Below, piece after piece: positions 63,157 to 64,000 of a DNA stretch of 64,000 nt (position 1 is the stretch's first letter; each line of letters begins with the position of its first letter). Made by a program: the position numbers and the translations under genes. The DNA comes from Flavobacterium gelidicaeli (GTDB lineage: Bacteria > Bacteroidota > Bacteroidia > Flavobacteriales > Flavobacteriaceae), in contig NZ_JABSNK010000002.1 of the NCBI RefSeq assembly GCF_013294005.1, positions 248,001 through 312,000 on the forward strand, given 5' to 3'. The notes under the pieces were generated by a model. That model was given only the letters and a program-made list of their open reading frames with translations. It ran no database searches and was not told where the DNA came from.

Positions 63157-64000
63157 ATGCAAAATAATATCCGCACTTCCCAATTTGAGTTTGTCGCATT
63201 AATGGCTTCTTTAATGTCAGTAGTAGCATTAGCAATCGATGCTTTGTTACCCGCACTAGATATCATAGGTGTGAGTATAGGAACCACAGATGTAGTTGAT
63301 AATCAATTACTCATCACAATGATTTTTTTAGGATTAGGTTTTGGTCCCTTATTATTTGGTCCTTTGTCTGATAGTATTGGGCGTAAACCAGTTGTTTATA
63401 TGGGATTTGCGTTATTCATTGGAGCAAGTTTTATTTGTGTTAACGCGCCAAGTCTAGAAGTTATGGTGTTAGGGCGTATTCTTCAAGGTATGGGACTTTC
63501 GGCACCTAGAACCATAAGTATTGCCATCATTAGAGATCAATTTAGTGGTGATTATATGGCAAGAATAATGTCATTTGTTACCGTAGTTTTTATCTTGATT
63601 CCCGTAATAGCGCCAGCTTTAGGTAAATTTGTTTTAGACTATTACAACTGGCATGGCATTTTTTATATTCAAGTACTCATTAGTCTTTTGGTTTCACTGT
63701 GGTTCTGGAGACGCCAACCAGAAACGTTATCGATAACCAACAAAAAAGAATTTTCGTTGCAAGGATTTATAAGTGAGTTCAAAGAACTTTTCAAATTTAA
63801 AAAAACAATAGGCTATACCGTAATCTCAGGTTTTGTAACGGGATCATTCATGGTTTACTTAAGTAGTTCACAGCAAATTTTTGAAACGCAGTATCAATTA
63901 AAGGATGAATTTCCGCTTATTTTTGCGGGTTTAGCTATTGCAATTGGAGCGGCTGTATTTTCTAATGGTGTACTAGTGATCAAGTACGGAATGGAAAAAT
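63157..64000 (+). CDS. MFS transporter, Bcr/CflA-type (cut by right edge)
   Basis: The open frame starts at ATG 63157 (MQNNIRTSQFEFVALMASLM) and runs off the window after 281 codons. It has at least eight spans, with FGPLLFGPLSDSIGRKPVVY, the motif A loop of MFS drug exporters between helices 2 and 3, and LQGMGLSAPRT, typical of the Bcr/CflA group. It probably exports a drug or small metabolite by proton antiport. It is a partial gene; the C-terminus is not visible. Confidence 0.85.
   Translation, partial: MQNNIRTSQFEFVALMASLMSVVALAIDALLPALDIIGVSIGTTDVVDNQLLITMIFLGLGFGPLLFGPLSDSIGRKPVVYMGFALFIGASFICVNAPSLEVMVLGRILQGMGLSAPRTISIAIIRDQFSGDYMARIMSFVTVVFILIPVIAPALGKFVLDYYNWHGIFYIQVLISLLVSLWFWRRQPETLSITNKKEFSLQGFISEFKELFKFKKTIGYTVISGFVTGSFMVYLSSSQQIFETQYQLKDEFPLIFAGLAIAIGAAVFSNGVLVIKYGMEK

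Noticed and set aside
63081..63287. Antisense frame overlapping the MFS start
   Set aside because: It is opposite to a well-supported transporter N-terminus and has no recognisable motif.

Overview
The window looks like chromosomal DNA of a low-GC Flavobacterium-type bacterium (phylum Bacteroidota). The evidence is a GLPGLI-family protein beside a SusC/TonB-like barrel, a cellulase with a C-terminal type IX secretion (Por) sorting tail, DUF4254/DUF6427-type lineage proteins, many TAnnTTTG -7 promoter elements, weak Shine-Dalgarno signals, and AT-rich spacers with short hairpin-plus-T-run terminators. I saw no insertion sequence, prophage or CRISPR array.

Layout. 0-10 kb: a PadR regulator with HAAS-type membrane partners, a plant-type ferredoxin reductase, a GLPGLI/TonB-barrel pair, a GT9 + DUF4254 pair, upp, and two small lineage-specific membrane genes. 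10-26.7 kb: purD, then a Wzy-type surface polysaccharide locus (PaaK/CapK-like ligase, two GT2, initiating sugar-phosphate transferase, UDP-xylose synthase-like enzyme, GT4, two polymerase-like membrane proteins, Wzx flippase, Wzz-like protein). A nucleoside-phosphorylase-like protein, a GH3 acyl-adenylating enzyme and a coiled-coil membrane protein form its upstream end. 26.9-39.6 kb: tatA, a GH8 endoglucanase, DUF2089 + Yip1-like pair, an alpha/beta hydrolase, PepSY protein, tex, a tandem DUF3857 transglutaminase-like pair and rpiB.

At 39.57-40.26 kb lies a gene-free, very AT-rich, 693-bp spacer with three exact TTATCAACA boxes and near matches. Most genes on its left point left and most on its right point right. 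I read this as the probable replication origin. About 15 kb to the right, six copies of the parS centromere sequence (TGTTCCACGTGAAACA or close variants) surround ybeY and mnmG; one copy forms the last codons of ybeY and another sits in the mnmG promoter. Origin plus parS cluster together suggest that this window covers the origin and chromosome-segregation region. parA, parB and dnaA are not present here.

40.6-64 kb: rnr, a GIN-domain protein, a LysE exporter, tRNA-Cys with decayed tandem copies of its 3' end plus terminator, folB, glnS with a helical C-terminal extension, a three-gene envelope-stress-like operon (YtxH/holin-like), an SPFH protein, gltX, a giant DUF4175 protein with ybeY, mnmG, a methyltransferase, a Skp/OmpH-like lipoprotein, a PIF1-like helicase, a small lipoprotein, an OsmC protein, and the start of a Bcr/CflA-type MFS transporter cut by the right edge.
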